A stretch of DNA of 64,000 bases from Aedes albopictus. Its lineage: Eukaryota; Arthropoda; Insecta; Diptera; Culicidae. The notes beneath the pieces were generated by a model. The model was given only the letters and a program-made list of their open reading frames with translations. It searched no databases and was not told where the DNA came from. A program made the position numbers and the translations under genes. The stretch spans positions 321,622,175 through 321,686,174 of the forward strand of contig NC_085136.1 in the NCBI RefSeq assembly GCF_035046485.1, read 5' to 3'. Below are positions 33,561 through 43,169 of the stretch, in pieces; position 1 is the stretch's first letter; each line of letters starts with the position of its first letter.

Positions 33561-33660
33561 GTGGGTGTGCATACTGGTAGAGAGTTATTTTCTATTTCTT
33601 AAGCTGGTTGCTCAGTGAGTAACTTGGAGTAACATCGATGACACAAGGGGATTCTTTTTT

Positions 33661-34411
33661 ATTACCGTACGGGTTTGGGCCGAAGGGTCTCAGATATTAA
33701 TTAAACTTTTTCCACAGGCAGGGTTCATAGATATGTGAACAAAAAAAAATTGAAAAAAATCAGGGTCGCCTATGTTCCCGGAAAACTCAGGTGGAAATTC
33801 CTGATACTACTCACTTTGAAAAATCATAACTCAAGAACGAAGCATCGTAGAAATAAAGTTTTTTAAGAAATGAAAGCAAATTTTCTCAGAAATCAACGAT
33901 GAAAGTTTTGTAAACCTTTTTCCACTTCATATTGTTTTTGGATTCCTGAAAAACAAAATGCTTTCATTTTCACAAAAAAACTTTGTTTCTACGATGTTTC
34001 GTTCTTGAGTTATGATTTTTGAAAATAAGGGCTTTATGGTCAATATTTATCAACAAAATAACCTTCTCAATTTTTTTTTTAAATTTTCCACGAGTTCGGG
34101 CATAGTTTTTCCGGCTTTTCTTTACGAAATTTGTCAACTGTGAAAAACTTTGCCCAGTTCATTTTTTGTATATCTGAGAAAATTTGCTTTTACTTTCTAA
34201 AAAACCATTGTTTCTTCGATGCTTCGTTCTTGAGTTATGATTTTTCAAGGTAAGTAGTGTCAGAGGAAAACAAAAAAAATCAACCTGGGTTTTCCGGGAA
34301 AACAGACTACCCTGAATTTTTCTTATTTTTTTTTTATTTTTCCATGAGCCCTGCCTGTAGAAAAAGTTTCATAAAAACTTGAGACCCTTCGGCTCAATTT
34401 GTACGATTATA
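33661..34411. mobile_element. 751-bp foldback element, family F
   Basis: The ends CGAAGGGTCTC (33681-33691) and GAGACCCTTCG (34381-34391) are exact complements within longer imperfect arms centred near 34036. Shared arm blocks include AACTTTTTCNACAGGCAGGG, TTCCCGGAAAAC and AAAAATCATAACTCAAGAAC. The last block occurs three times, once direct (near 33820) and twice inverted (near 34000 and 34225). There is no coding capacity. Confidence 0.8.
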
Positions 34412-35330
34412 AACAAAAAAAATGCCCACAAGTAACAATTTTATTGCCAATTACTCTTGAAGAGCTTTGTAGAATCAAAGCAAAGCAAAAGCAAAGCAAA
34501 GATAACCGTACACATCGTAGTTGACCAGAACAATCGAAGTTGCACAGCGCTACATACTCTCAATGTGCACAATTCGAGAATTCAATATTTGAAAGTCAAT
34601 AACGGCACCGGCCACGTCCTTACGGTCATGGGGAAAGGGGAAGGAATGTTAGTTCGACAACCGTTGTTATTAGAAACCATGGAATCAACAGCATCCCACA
34701 GTTGTCTCAGGAAGGAGTATTTGTTAGTAGGGTAGGGTAAGGCGTGAATCTTGGAGCAACCTTTGGTAAGTGATATGATCCACTAGTTATATGAAAATGC
34801 ACGACACGGTCTTCATCCTGATTATGATTTATTTGGTCGCGATAGTAAGGGTAATTTACATACGTTAACGATCGTTCAATATTTAACGCGTCACCGCATT
34901 GATCGTTTACACAACCGTGAAAACCGTCTTTCTCACGAAAATTATCGCGCGCTTTTGATTTCGCATTCAATATTCGCGTCCCCATCTCCCTACCGAGAAG
35001 ACCGACCGATTCACGGTTTCTCACAGTATTGAACTTAGAGTTTACGGAGAATAAACTTTCAAGCTTAGATAGCTGTTTTCGAATTATGTATTTTACTAAA
35101 AGTAGTCCCATGATCGACAGCCGCTGTGGTAATCAAGCCAATTATTTTAAATTTTCTCAATGATTGTTCTGATCTGAAATTACTTTCTTCTAACATTTTA
35201 TCGCTTCAATATTAGGCCAGCACCAGAGCTATAAGATTAATTTACAAATATTACAGACTCCAGAAGTCCCCATGAAAACGCATTGGCGAATTAACTCCAA
35301 CTTCTTCTAGTATGTAAAGAAAAAAAAAAC
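34412..35330. other. low-copy DNA, no gene recognised
   Basis: It starts with a short (AAAGC)n-like run near 34477-34501. Frames at 34457-34735 and 34707-35111 are open by chance as far as I can tell. Confidence 0.35.
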
Positions 35331-35424
35331 TCGGAATGATCTCACCCAGTTCTATGTCTTTGGATAACCGCAACCACTCCATGGCTCCTTCAATTTTCTG
35401 GAATACTGTTTGCTGCCAAGTGTG

Positions 35425-35640
35425 CTTCCATTTTTATCACTTCACGGGGAAGGAGAATATGCACCTGCCCCAAACAAGTGTCGCTTTTCACTTTTTCCTT
35501 GGAACAATGCAATGCGGCCAAGATTTTCATCGCAACTGCCACAAACACGCGTCACTTTTCGTTTTTTTCCGCCGAACAATGCAACCCGAACGCGATCCCA
35601 ATCAACTCCCTCAAACACGCGACATTTTTCATTTTTTCCC
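35425..35640 (+). repeat. ~65-70-bp imperfect tandem repeat, about three units
   Basis: Blocks CAAACACGCG(T/A)CA(C/T)TTTTC and GAACAATGCAA recur at about 65-70 bp, with divergence between units. The 110- and 77-codon frames over it are products of the repeat. Confidence 0.55.
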
Positions 35641-35644
35641 TAGT

Positions 35645-35736
35645 CTTGTAGAGGTTTTCAGAACCTAATAACTTTTCGTTTTATGATGATTCTAAGAACC
35701 TCTTCAAGTCTATTTGACTGAAAATGTTACTTGGGT
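35645..35736 (+). mobile_element. truncated MITE, family G
   Basis: GAGGTTTTCAGAACC, TTCTAAGAACCTCTTC and TATTTGACTGAAAATGTTAC match the complete 138-bp element at 50588-50725, but the left terminus is missing. Confidence 0.65.
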
Positions 35737-35739
35737 ACT

Positions 35740-35886
35740 GCTTCCGACTAGATCATCGCTGGATAGTAGAGATGGTCGGTTTTCGGGTTTTCAGACTTGA
35801 AAATTAAAAACAAAATCGGGTTCGGGTCGGGTCCGGGTTTCAAAAACGCCAAAATTTTCGGGTACGGGTCGGGTCGGGTTTGGGTA
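35740..35886 (+). repeat. 147-bp segment duplicated exactly at 38613-38759, copy 1
   Basis: The segment from GCTTCCGACTAGATCATCGC to GGGTTTGGGTA is identical over 147 bases to 38613-38759. It contains 27 bases of flank plus the first 120 bases of the hAT-type MITE that is complete at 38640-38951. Because the flank is copied too, this is a segmental duplication and not a second insertion. Confidence 0.85.
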
Positions 35887-35889
35887 TCA

Positions 35890-36386
35890 GGTATCAGAAG
35901 GTCGGCTCTAGTGGCACGTTCTCCTCAAAATGGGAGATTTGTGCCTCGCCATCAGTAGCCTGTTTCATCATTTACCTGTAACAATAAATGGTACAGACAT
36001 ATTGCGCTCATACAATTAGTTCGATTAAGCTATACTAGATAAACTATTAAACAGAAAAAAAATATTTTTTTAATTTTAAAACAAATAATGTCATAACAAT
36101 TATGATAGCATAATATTTGGAAAACTATTATGTAGGAACAGAGCCGACTAGCTACACGAGAACAGCATAAATTATGGCTTTCACTATAGGATATCAAAGT
36201 GGCATCCAGTAACGGTACGTACGTCAAAACGATAGTAAAACACAGGTAAAAACATAAAGGGTTCCATATAGGTGATAATTTTCTATTAAGTAAAACTAAA
36301 AAAGTTGGTTTGCGTTCAAATTTCAATTCCACATTTATTTCAGGAGTTCAGTAAACAAAATTAGTCAAGCGTGTACAATTAATGTG
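35890..36386. other. AT-rich noncoding DNA, probably downstream of the ORF at 36387
   Basis: No feature is recognised apart from AT-rich sequence, and it may contain the 3' UTR of the minus-strand ORF. Confidence 0.35.
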
Positions 36387-36956
36387 CTAGGCGTTTTTTG
36401 CATAAACTTCAACATAAACTTGAGATAGTGAATAAAAAATCTTGCTCGATTGGCTTTCAATTTGGTTGATCGATTTTTCGTCCATGGCAATTATTACTGA
36501 ATATTTACCATTGGTAAGGGGCAAAATTTTGACCACCTTCCAGAATTTTGTATTCAAATTCCGATTGAAACGAGGAACTGTTTTGAGAACGATATCAGTT
36601 CCATCTTTTCCCAATCGAGGAACGTTCGGAACACTTAAAATAGTGCGCCTCAGTTGCGGAATGGGTATGTATGGAGAAACGGTGAAATCGGGAATAGTTC
36701 CCGATTCCTGAACTATTTTTAAGGAGTGCGTAAGCCAGACGAGACTGTTGTGGTCCGCAGCGTGGAACCAACCGACACCCAGAGAGTGTCCGGATCCCTT
36801 GAAACAGGGCTGAGCTTCGTGAGATGGAACCGACCATTGCATTTTGCTTAGCTCCAGCAGTAGGGCATCAAAGAAATCTTCATCCACGTCTCCTACACTG
36901 TGCTTAATAACGATTTTCAACCAGTGTTGGTAAAAACTCAAATTCTCAAATGTCAT
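36387..36956 (-). CDS. DUF4780-like ORF, start codon inside a MITE
   Basis: The 189-residue frame is intact and of normal composition. From residue 13 on it resembles the insect DUF4780 domain as I recall it: DEDFFDALLLELSKMQ, then LGVGWFHAADHNSLVWL (strand plus D-x-x-S/T-x-x-W-L), then VPNVPRLGKDGTDIVLKTVP, NTKFWKVVKILPLTNGKYSV and IIAMDEKSI near the end. The function of that domain is not known; it occurs in insect proteins, some linked to retroelements. The first 12 residues and the ATG lie in the MITE at 36922-37312, so the annotated start is chimeric. Upstream on the minus strand beyond the MITE an acceptor-like TTTTTTAACAG (AG at 37363-37364) precedes LELMSENQIFPGKYE, which may be the original coding continuation. 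So this is either a broken gene or one with a new start. Confidence 0.5.
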   Translation of the reverse strand: MTFENLSFYQHWLKIVIKHSVGDVDEDFFDALLLELSKMQWSVPSHEAQPCFKGSGHSLGVGWFHAADHNSLVWLTHSLKIVQESGTIPDFTVSPYIPIPQLRRTILSVPNVPRLGKDGTDIVLKTVPRFNRNLNTKFWKVVKILPLTNGKYSVIIAMDEKSINQIESQSSKIFYSLSQVYVEVYAKNA

Positions 36957-37312
36957 GCTTGAGTTGTTTCACGCGCGATTCTTGACTCGCCAAACTCACC
37001 GCCGAAAAAATCATGCATGAGTTGACTCGCGATTTCACTCATTGCGTTATTTCTTGGTGTTCTTATTATTTACATAGAAGTTTTAGGATTATATGATAGA
37101 TCAAAAGCAAACCTATCGTACAACAACATTGGATGTCGTTCGAATTGATTTGGATTCGTTTTACAAGCGAACGAGGTTTCGGCGCTTCACTCGTGAGAGC
37201 GAGATTTTGCATGAAAATCTCGCGCGTGAGAAAATGATTCAGAATCGCGCGCGAGTTTGCTCACGCAAGAGCGGTTCATGAGTGTACTTTGAGTGTGATT
37301 TTACCAACACTG
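36922..37312. mobile_element. 391-bp MITE, CAGTGTTGG termini
   Basis: Ends CAGTGTTGGTAAAA and the complement TTTTACCAACACTG. The interior is rich in TCGCGCG/ACTCACGAG words on both strands. The termini are hAT-like, but the 8-bp flanks (TTTTCAAC and GTTTCATA) agree at only about five positions, so a target duplication is not proven. It disrupts the 5' part of the minus-strand ORF. Confidence 0.7.
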
Positions 37313-37316
37313 GTTT

Positions 37317-38612
37317 CATATTTGCCTGGGAATATTTGATTTTCAGACATAAGCTCCAGATTCTGTTAAAAAAAAAGCAACTAAACTTACCATTTTATGA
37401 TGATATGTATCACTACGGCGAGTAAATCACGTGGAAAAGATAAAAGACTTAGGTACAAAAGACACCTCTGCACTCAACGAAAGGCTTCGAATAAAAGAAC
37501 GAACAACCGCGCAGCTAAATGGTAGAAGTAAGAAGGAATTGATTTTTTGTACCTGTCACAGATGGAACAATAGAACTGGCTACCAATTATGTCGACCCGA
37601 ATTCGTGATAGTGTGGTAGTGGAGATTTTCGCCATCAATAGGGTTACAAATCAAAATATGGGCATACAAGCTCAAATATAAAATTATAACAAAAACAACC
37701 GAATAAAAAAACAGAATGTGAATACATAAAATAATAAATAACTTCCATTTAGCATAACATTCTATTTTCAAATTTTGTGTAAAAAAACATGAGCTACAAC
37801 CAGCACGAAACAAACAATGTATGCAGACAGAGCAGATAAAATAATAGAAAATATTTGCAGGTCAAACTAACATACCCGCTCCAAATATGTTGCTGAGTCA
37901 ATGCAAATACTAAACGAAGAATTCGAACATTTTCGCGTAAACCAATTCGGCAATTTTGGCTGTCATGAGCATACGGATTACAAAGGAGATATCAAAAATA
38001 AATTCGGGATTTACGAGTAACGTGAACACGGTGTGATGCCCATGGGAATGTATTGGTAATATGTCAAAACAAAAATTGTTGGTAGCCCGTCTACCAATTC
38101 CTGTTGACAGTCGACATACGCGAAGTTTTTCAATGGCTATCTTGGCAATAGAACACTAATACAATGGTATATGACGCTTATTAAAGATGACATGGACAAA
38201 AAATTGAAATTTGCAGGTGAAATCAACATACCCGCTCCAAATATGTTAATTAACGCTACAAATACTTACCATACGGAGTTGACCTTTAGGTTCCTACTTA
38301 CAAAGAGTATAACAAGGTTGGTCTAAATTGAATGGGAGTATGAAGTGTATCGATCATGTTAACACAAACGCACTGTCCATGTTGCATCCTGGACGAAACA
38401 GGCACTAAACAGAACGCGAATTATTTATTTGCTAAAACAAACCAATTTTTGGCACGAAACTGTAAGATACACTAGAAAACACTTTCAATGCAGCTCACAA
38501 AACGCACACGATGGGTTTAAATAATTTTAACAGTAAAGAACATAAAAAATAAATTATTTTAACAGGAACTGACGAATTACACGTTCACATACGGCGCCAT
38601 CTTAGGCATCAT
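37317..38612. other. low-copy AT-rich DNA with one direct repeat
   Basis: TTTGCAGGT followed a few bases later by AACATACCCGCTCCAAATAT occurs at about 37854 and again at about 38210, 356 bp apart. No gene is recognised beyond the possible exon piece at 37317-37362 noted with the minus-strand ORF. Confidence 0.4.
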
Positions 38613-38759
38613 GCTTCCGACTAGATCATCGCTGGATAGTAGAGATGGTCGGTTTTCGGGTTTTCAGACTTGAAAATTAAAAACAAAATCGGGTTCGGGT
38701 CGGGTCCGGGTTTCAAAAACGCCAAAATTTTCGGGTACGGGTCGGGTCGGGTTTGGGTA
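38613..38759 (+). repeat. 147-bp exact duplication, copy 2
   Basis: Identical to 35740-35886. Here the element continues to its second terminus, so this is the donor-like copy. Confidence 0.85.
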
Positions 38760-38951
38760 CTAGTGTAGATAATTTTGTACTTAAAAAATGGTTTATTTGT
38801 CATGCACGTTACATTTAATAATTATTTTTGAACTCGGGTATTGGTCGAGTATCTTGAGAAATATTTTTTTCGGGTTCGGGTTTTGAAATTTGAAATTTTT
38901 CGGGAACGGATCGGGTTCGGGTCAGTAAAATCTGAAACCCGACCATCTCTA
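38640..38951. mobile_element. 312-bp hAT-type MITE with GGGTTCGGG repeats
   Basis: The ends TAGAGATGGTCGG and CCGACCATCTCTA fit the hAT terminal pattern (YARNG). Flanks CTGGATAG (38632-38639) and CTCGATAG (38952-38959) agree at seven of eight positions, as an aged 8-bp target duplication would. The interior is full of GGGTCGGGTTC words, mainly on one strand. Confidence 0.75.
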
Positions 38952-39039
38952 CTCGATAGGTCGTCGGTGTTACAGATTATTTAGATTAGTTGTTTAACTG
39001 CTCGGCAGTACAAAATCCACCGAGGGGTGATTAAATGAT

Positions 39040-39390
39040 TCAGATGCGTTCTGGGGGATTCAGTGGCGTTTTCGGGTAGTTTCGGAGGGTCTCACATGCT
39101 TTACAGGGCGTCCAAGGGAGTTTAGCAAGTTTCAGAGAATTTTCAGGAGGTTCCGAAGGGCTTACAGAGGTGTTTACGGGGGTTTCGGATGATTTCAGGT
39201 AATCCCTGGAGGTTTCACAGGGTTTTGAGAAGCATTTCAAGATTGATTGATTTGTCTTTATTTAAGAGACTTTCAGCCCGCATTTCAAGATGTTTAAGAG
39301 GTTTTTCAGCTGATTTCAGAGCCGTGTTGTGTGAAGCCGGAGGGTTTGTGGGGCACAGGAGGCATTCAACCTTAAATAGACCCTAACCCT
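39040..39390 (+). repeat. G-rich degenerate minisatellite, locus 3
   Basis: Degenerate units of GTTTCGGGGG/TTTCAGGAGG type like the loci at 13680 and 29570. It is interrupted by a 36-bp SINE-tail insertion (39244-39279). Confidence 0.65.
39244..39279 (-). mobile_element. 36-bp SINE-tail insertion with 12-bp duplication
   Basis: GCATTTCAAGAT occurs exactly on both sides (39232-39243 and 39280-39291). On the minus strand the insert starts GGGCTGAAAGTCTC and continues with TTAAATAAAGACAAAT, the family E tail. No head is present. Confidence 0.75.
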
Positions 39391-40942
39391 CTTCCAAATC
39401 ACTCCCCCTGAACATGCTATAAAATCCCTTTATCTCTACTCGCTACTTCTTTCCCGTTAACCAACCAATCCCTAATCTTGTACTTCAAATGTTATGAATG
39501 CAATCAAAATCCTTTAAGATATCGTAATCTGAATGGATTCTACCTAAATGGAGGTTTTAGTGAGTACTGTTTAACATTCATGTCCATTAATGTTTAACGT
39601 CATAAGAAATCCTGCATCTGAGCCAGCGCATGCATCTTCATCGTCATATTATTCAACCTTCACCTTAGTCAAACGGAGTGCATTCGGTTGTTATCTTGCC
39701 AAATAAATCAAATCAACTAGTTTCACCCTAAGTCTCTGACATTTAGTCCGAAAATCCTTCCTTTGTGTTTCGTCGTGAACTCCGGAAATTAAAAAAAAGC
39801 AACATTCTCTTGCCTCGAGGTGCTACCATAGTTCCTCCATAGTTTCATATCAATCTCTTCCTCCTCTACCAAACATAAGTTTAACTACCCCTTTCTGGTT
39901 GTTCCATCTGTATAGTGGCGAGAGGTCATCAAACTTCTCCCGCCGCGCCGGTCGACATCACCCGAACGGCCTTGACCCAGTTCAATAACCCCCCGGCCCA
40001 TATATTTTCGCGTGGACTTTATCAACCTTGGTGCAACACAAAAAGCTCCTAGTCATGCATGTTGTTTGCATGTTACCAGGAAAGAGTTGTTACCTTCACA
40101 CAACTTTGTTCGTTTTTGTTGGCTTGATTGTTACCTTTGGAACAACTAGCAATTTAGGGCTAGGTCTTACCCCCCTCCACCACCCCTAAAACACGACAAG
40201 TTAATAAATACGTTGGTAATTTAAACTGGGTTAGGCCTGAGCCGTCTGTTCCCACATATTACCTCCATCATGATGGTATGTTTCGTGTGCATAAATTTAT
40301 GAACCACTAACAAAAGAGTTAAGAAACTGCGGCCCCTTTTACCCCGTTCACTTTTTCCCTGCCACCAAAAGGTACAGAATTGGAGTGGTGCCTTTTGAAT
40401 AATAAATCGTGCCGATGATAAATTCCAGGGGGTTGACGCTTTTGAGTCCTAATCGGAGGGGGTTTCGTTACTACCTAGATATAGTTTTTCGCAGGGATTG
40501 AGTTTCGCTGCCGAAGCGGTAACCCGACAAAATAGGGAAGGAGCGTAGTGAAAGTGCGGGTATTTGACTGTGGACTCACTCTACGACCAGGATTTATATT
40601 CGGTGGTTGGACTCCTATTACGAAACATTGGTGGGGGTTAACGGACGGTACGTCCAACTCCATCGTGTCACGTCGAAAACATAGGAAGCGGTCAGAGTAA
40701 ATCGTCCGGTCGGTTATACTGGGGCTGCTGGCACCTAACCAGGGCCAAATGGTGCGCCCACATAGTTTTTGCACCGGAGAGTCGTTTGGTTACCTACTGT
40801 GGCTACTAGGGGAGGACTATTACATCAGTTCAAGGTCAGTGCGACACTGTTCGGAACGGATCGTTGAACTCATTCGTTGTGGTTGAGCTACTGTATGTGT
40901 GGTGTTTACTGGACGCCCGTATTTGTTCCACTGATCCCCATC
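39391..40942. other. low-copy DNA, no gene recognised
   Basis: The stretch lacks the satellite periodicity of the surrounding DNA and has pyrimidine-rich parts (39380-39480, 40170-40200). Minus-strand frames at 40475-40774 and 40836-41033 match no family I know. It could be intronic or intergenic. Confidence 0.35.
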
Positions 40943-40944
40943 TA

Positions 40945-41865
40945 CAGGGGTTACTCAAAATAACTGGGACAGGTAAAATTTTCACTTTTAAAAAAATGTT
41001 CAACTCGCTGTAACTTTTCGAAAAGTGTATCAAATATTCTCAATTTTTTACTGTAAGTTCATCAACTATTTGTGTATCAGTAGTCCAATTTTGAAGAAGT
41101 TCGGACCATTGTCCACGGAGTTATAAAGATTCTAGGAAAAGGTAAAATTATCCGATAGCCAACTTTGAGCTGATATATCTCCGGATTCAATGAACCGAAT
41201 GCAATGAAATTTTGACCATTCATGACTTGTATAATGAGCTATGAAAAACCTTTGACTTAACTTAAAATTCTTAACAAGGAAGAAAATTATAACGATTAGA
41301 TTATTTTTCTAATAAAACACCAAATTATCCAAAACTTCAACATCGTTTCAAAATTTAAGATGCAAATTATAGTTCAATTAATTTCCCTCTAAATGACTTA
41401 TATATAAATGTGTTTTGAAGGAAAGTTACAACATAGCCGCTAATAAATTGAGAAAGTAATGGGATGCATATTAGAAATTGATGAATTTACTAAAAAATCG
41501 TGAAATGAATGAAATCGTTATAACTTTTTCTCTTGTTAAAAATTTAAAGTTAAGTTAAACGTTTTTAAAAGTTCATCATATAAGTCATGAATGGTCAAAA
41601 TTTCATTGCAATCAGTTCATTGAATCCGGAGATGTAAAAGCTCAAAGTTGGCTATCGGATAATTTTACCTTTTCCTAGAATCTTTATAACTCCGTGGACA
41701 ATGGTCCGATCTTCTCCAAAAATGGACTACTGGTACACAACTAGTTGATGAACTTACAGTAAAAATTTGAGAATATTTGATGCCCTTTTCAAAAAGTTAA
41801 AGCGAGTTGAACATTTTATGAAAAGTGAAAATTTTACCTGTCCCAGTTATTTTGAGTATCCCCTG
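40945..41865. mobile_element. 921-bp Tc1/mariner-type foldback element
   Basis: The ends CAGGGG(T/A)TACTCAAAATA are inverted at the two sides and bounded by TA (40943-40944 and 41866-41867). Arms of about 440 bp each, with many differences, share AACTGGGACAGGTAAAATTT, TATCCGATAGCCAACTTTGA (the right arm reads AAAGTTGGCTATCGGATAAT), GACTTATATGATGAA-like blocks and more. The CAGGG...TACTCAAA terminus with TA is a known Tc1-like pattern. No transposase frame remains, so it is non-autonomous. Confidence 0.85.
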
Positions 41866-41867
41866 TA

Positions 41868-43130
41868 CGTGCGTTCAGTTTGTTGGAAACATCTAAAGTT
41901 CAATGTCACAGAATGTGGTCAAATCTGGCTGCCCTTGTCACCCAGAGTCGGAACGTGATTCATTGCATAATGATTTAACCTGGTTTGAAATTCATGAATG
42001 CGGGGAGCATTCACGGCGAGGTAAATCGGCACCTGCTGAAAAGTTCATTTGGTTCCATACAAGAATGCGAGGAGCAATGCATTTTAATGGGGCCCGTTCT
42101 TTTTTTTCGCATCTGGCACCATTAGTGCCTGAATCTTCACGGGGAGGATATTTCAATCCTTCCGCTGCAGAGCTTTCACGCGTCAATCCAGGTCGCGCTT
42201 TCATTTCAATTCAAGAGCTATGCTGAACGTTAGAGTTCAGCGCCAGTCAGGATACTGTGATAACAAAATCAGCTGATTTTCGCCCACGGTTTTTGAATAA
42301 CTCTTATTCTTTGATAAATTTGATTCATCTCACGAAACAAATCTAGCAAGTTTCTTCGAAGCTATCGGCTCACAACTCTAACCCCTCGTCAAGCCAACTC
42401 CGCGTGGAAATTCCACTCCGTACGCGAGAACGCGCACATTCGCTCGGCTCTGCTCTGCTCCTCGTCGTCGATCAGCTGGAAGAAGTTCTGGTCGCCTCCG
42501 GTAGTTCCGGCTCGCGAGGTTCATTTTTATGCAATTTTCATTCTCTTTCAGCGTTCTCCAGCGTTTTTTTTCTACCCTTATATGAACATACCTGAAACGA
42601 CTTGCTCATTCACGCAAATCCAAATTGGCGACAGGAAGTAGGACCACTCGTGCCCAAACCTCCAGCCACTTCGTCTGGCATCCGCTCGAATCCATCCCAT
42701 CATCATCGAGCGATGACGACGACCAAGTCTACGACGACGACGATGACGCCATGATTTTCATTTTGCATACTGAAATGGGCTAGCAAAAAAAAAATCCGCT
42801 TTCAGCACTCTCCTCGGTCCAGCTCATCTCCTTCATAGCTCGTTATCAGCCACGCGTTTTATTTCCAAGCATAGCAAAAATAGGGAGACAAAAATAGGAT
42901 GCACCCGTAATTGGATTAAAGCGAAAAATCATTGCGAATTTTCGTCTTCTGCGCGGAGGCGATTCGGCTTCGGTGGAGCAACCCCGCACCCGGCGCTTTT
43001 CTTTTTGTTATGTTCCATGGTGTGCAAGGTTGCCAGTATAAAATCCTTGAAAGCATTCACAGAGCCCATTGAACTTATTCTAACTTAAAGAGAGGTTTAT
43101 AACGGCCATACTTATTTACTTGCAGCCCTG
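41868..43130. other. low-copy DNA with a CpG-rich patch, no assigned gene
   Basis: Around 42385-42530 the DNA turns GC-rich (CGCGTGGAAATTCC, CGCGAGAACGCGCAC, CGTCGTCGATCAGC), and at 42710-42755 GACGACGACGATGACG is a short GAC/GAT repeat. This composition is typical of first exons or promoters, but no start, splice or protein family could be secured; the frames at 41903-42226 and 42404-42595 are unrecognised. Confidence 0.35.
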
Positions 43131-43169
43131 AGCACCCATGGTGGTGCAGAGGATTGAATTGAAAGATCT

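Noticed and set aside
37363..37390. 28-nt intron between GTAAGT and TTTAACAG on the minus strand
   Set aside because: Too short for a mosquito intron; only the acceptor-like site was kept as a possibility.
40475..41033. 99- and 65-codon minus-strand ORFs
   Set aside because: No recognisable motif, and the second runs into a Tc1/mariner-type foldback element.
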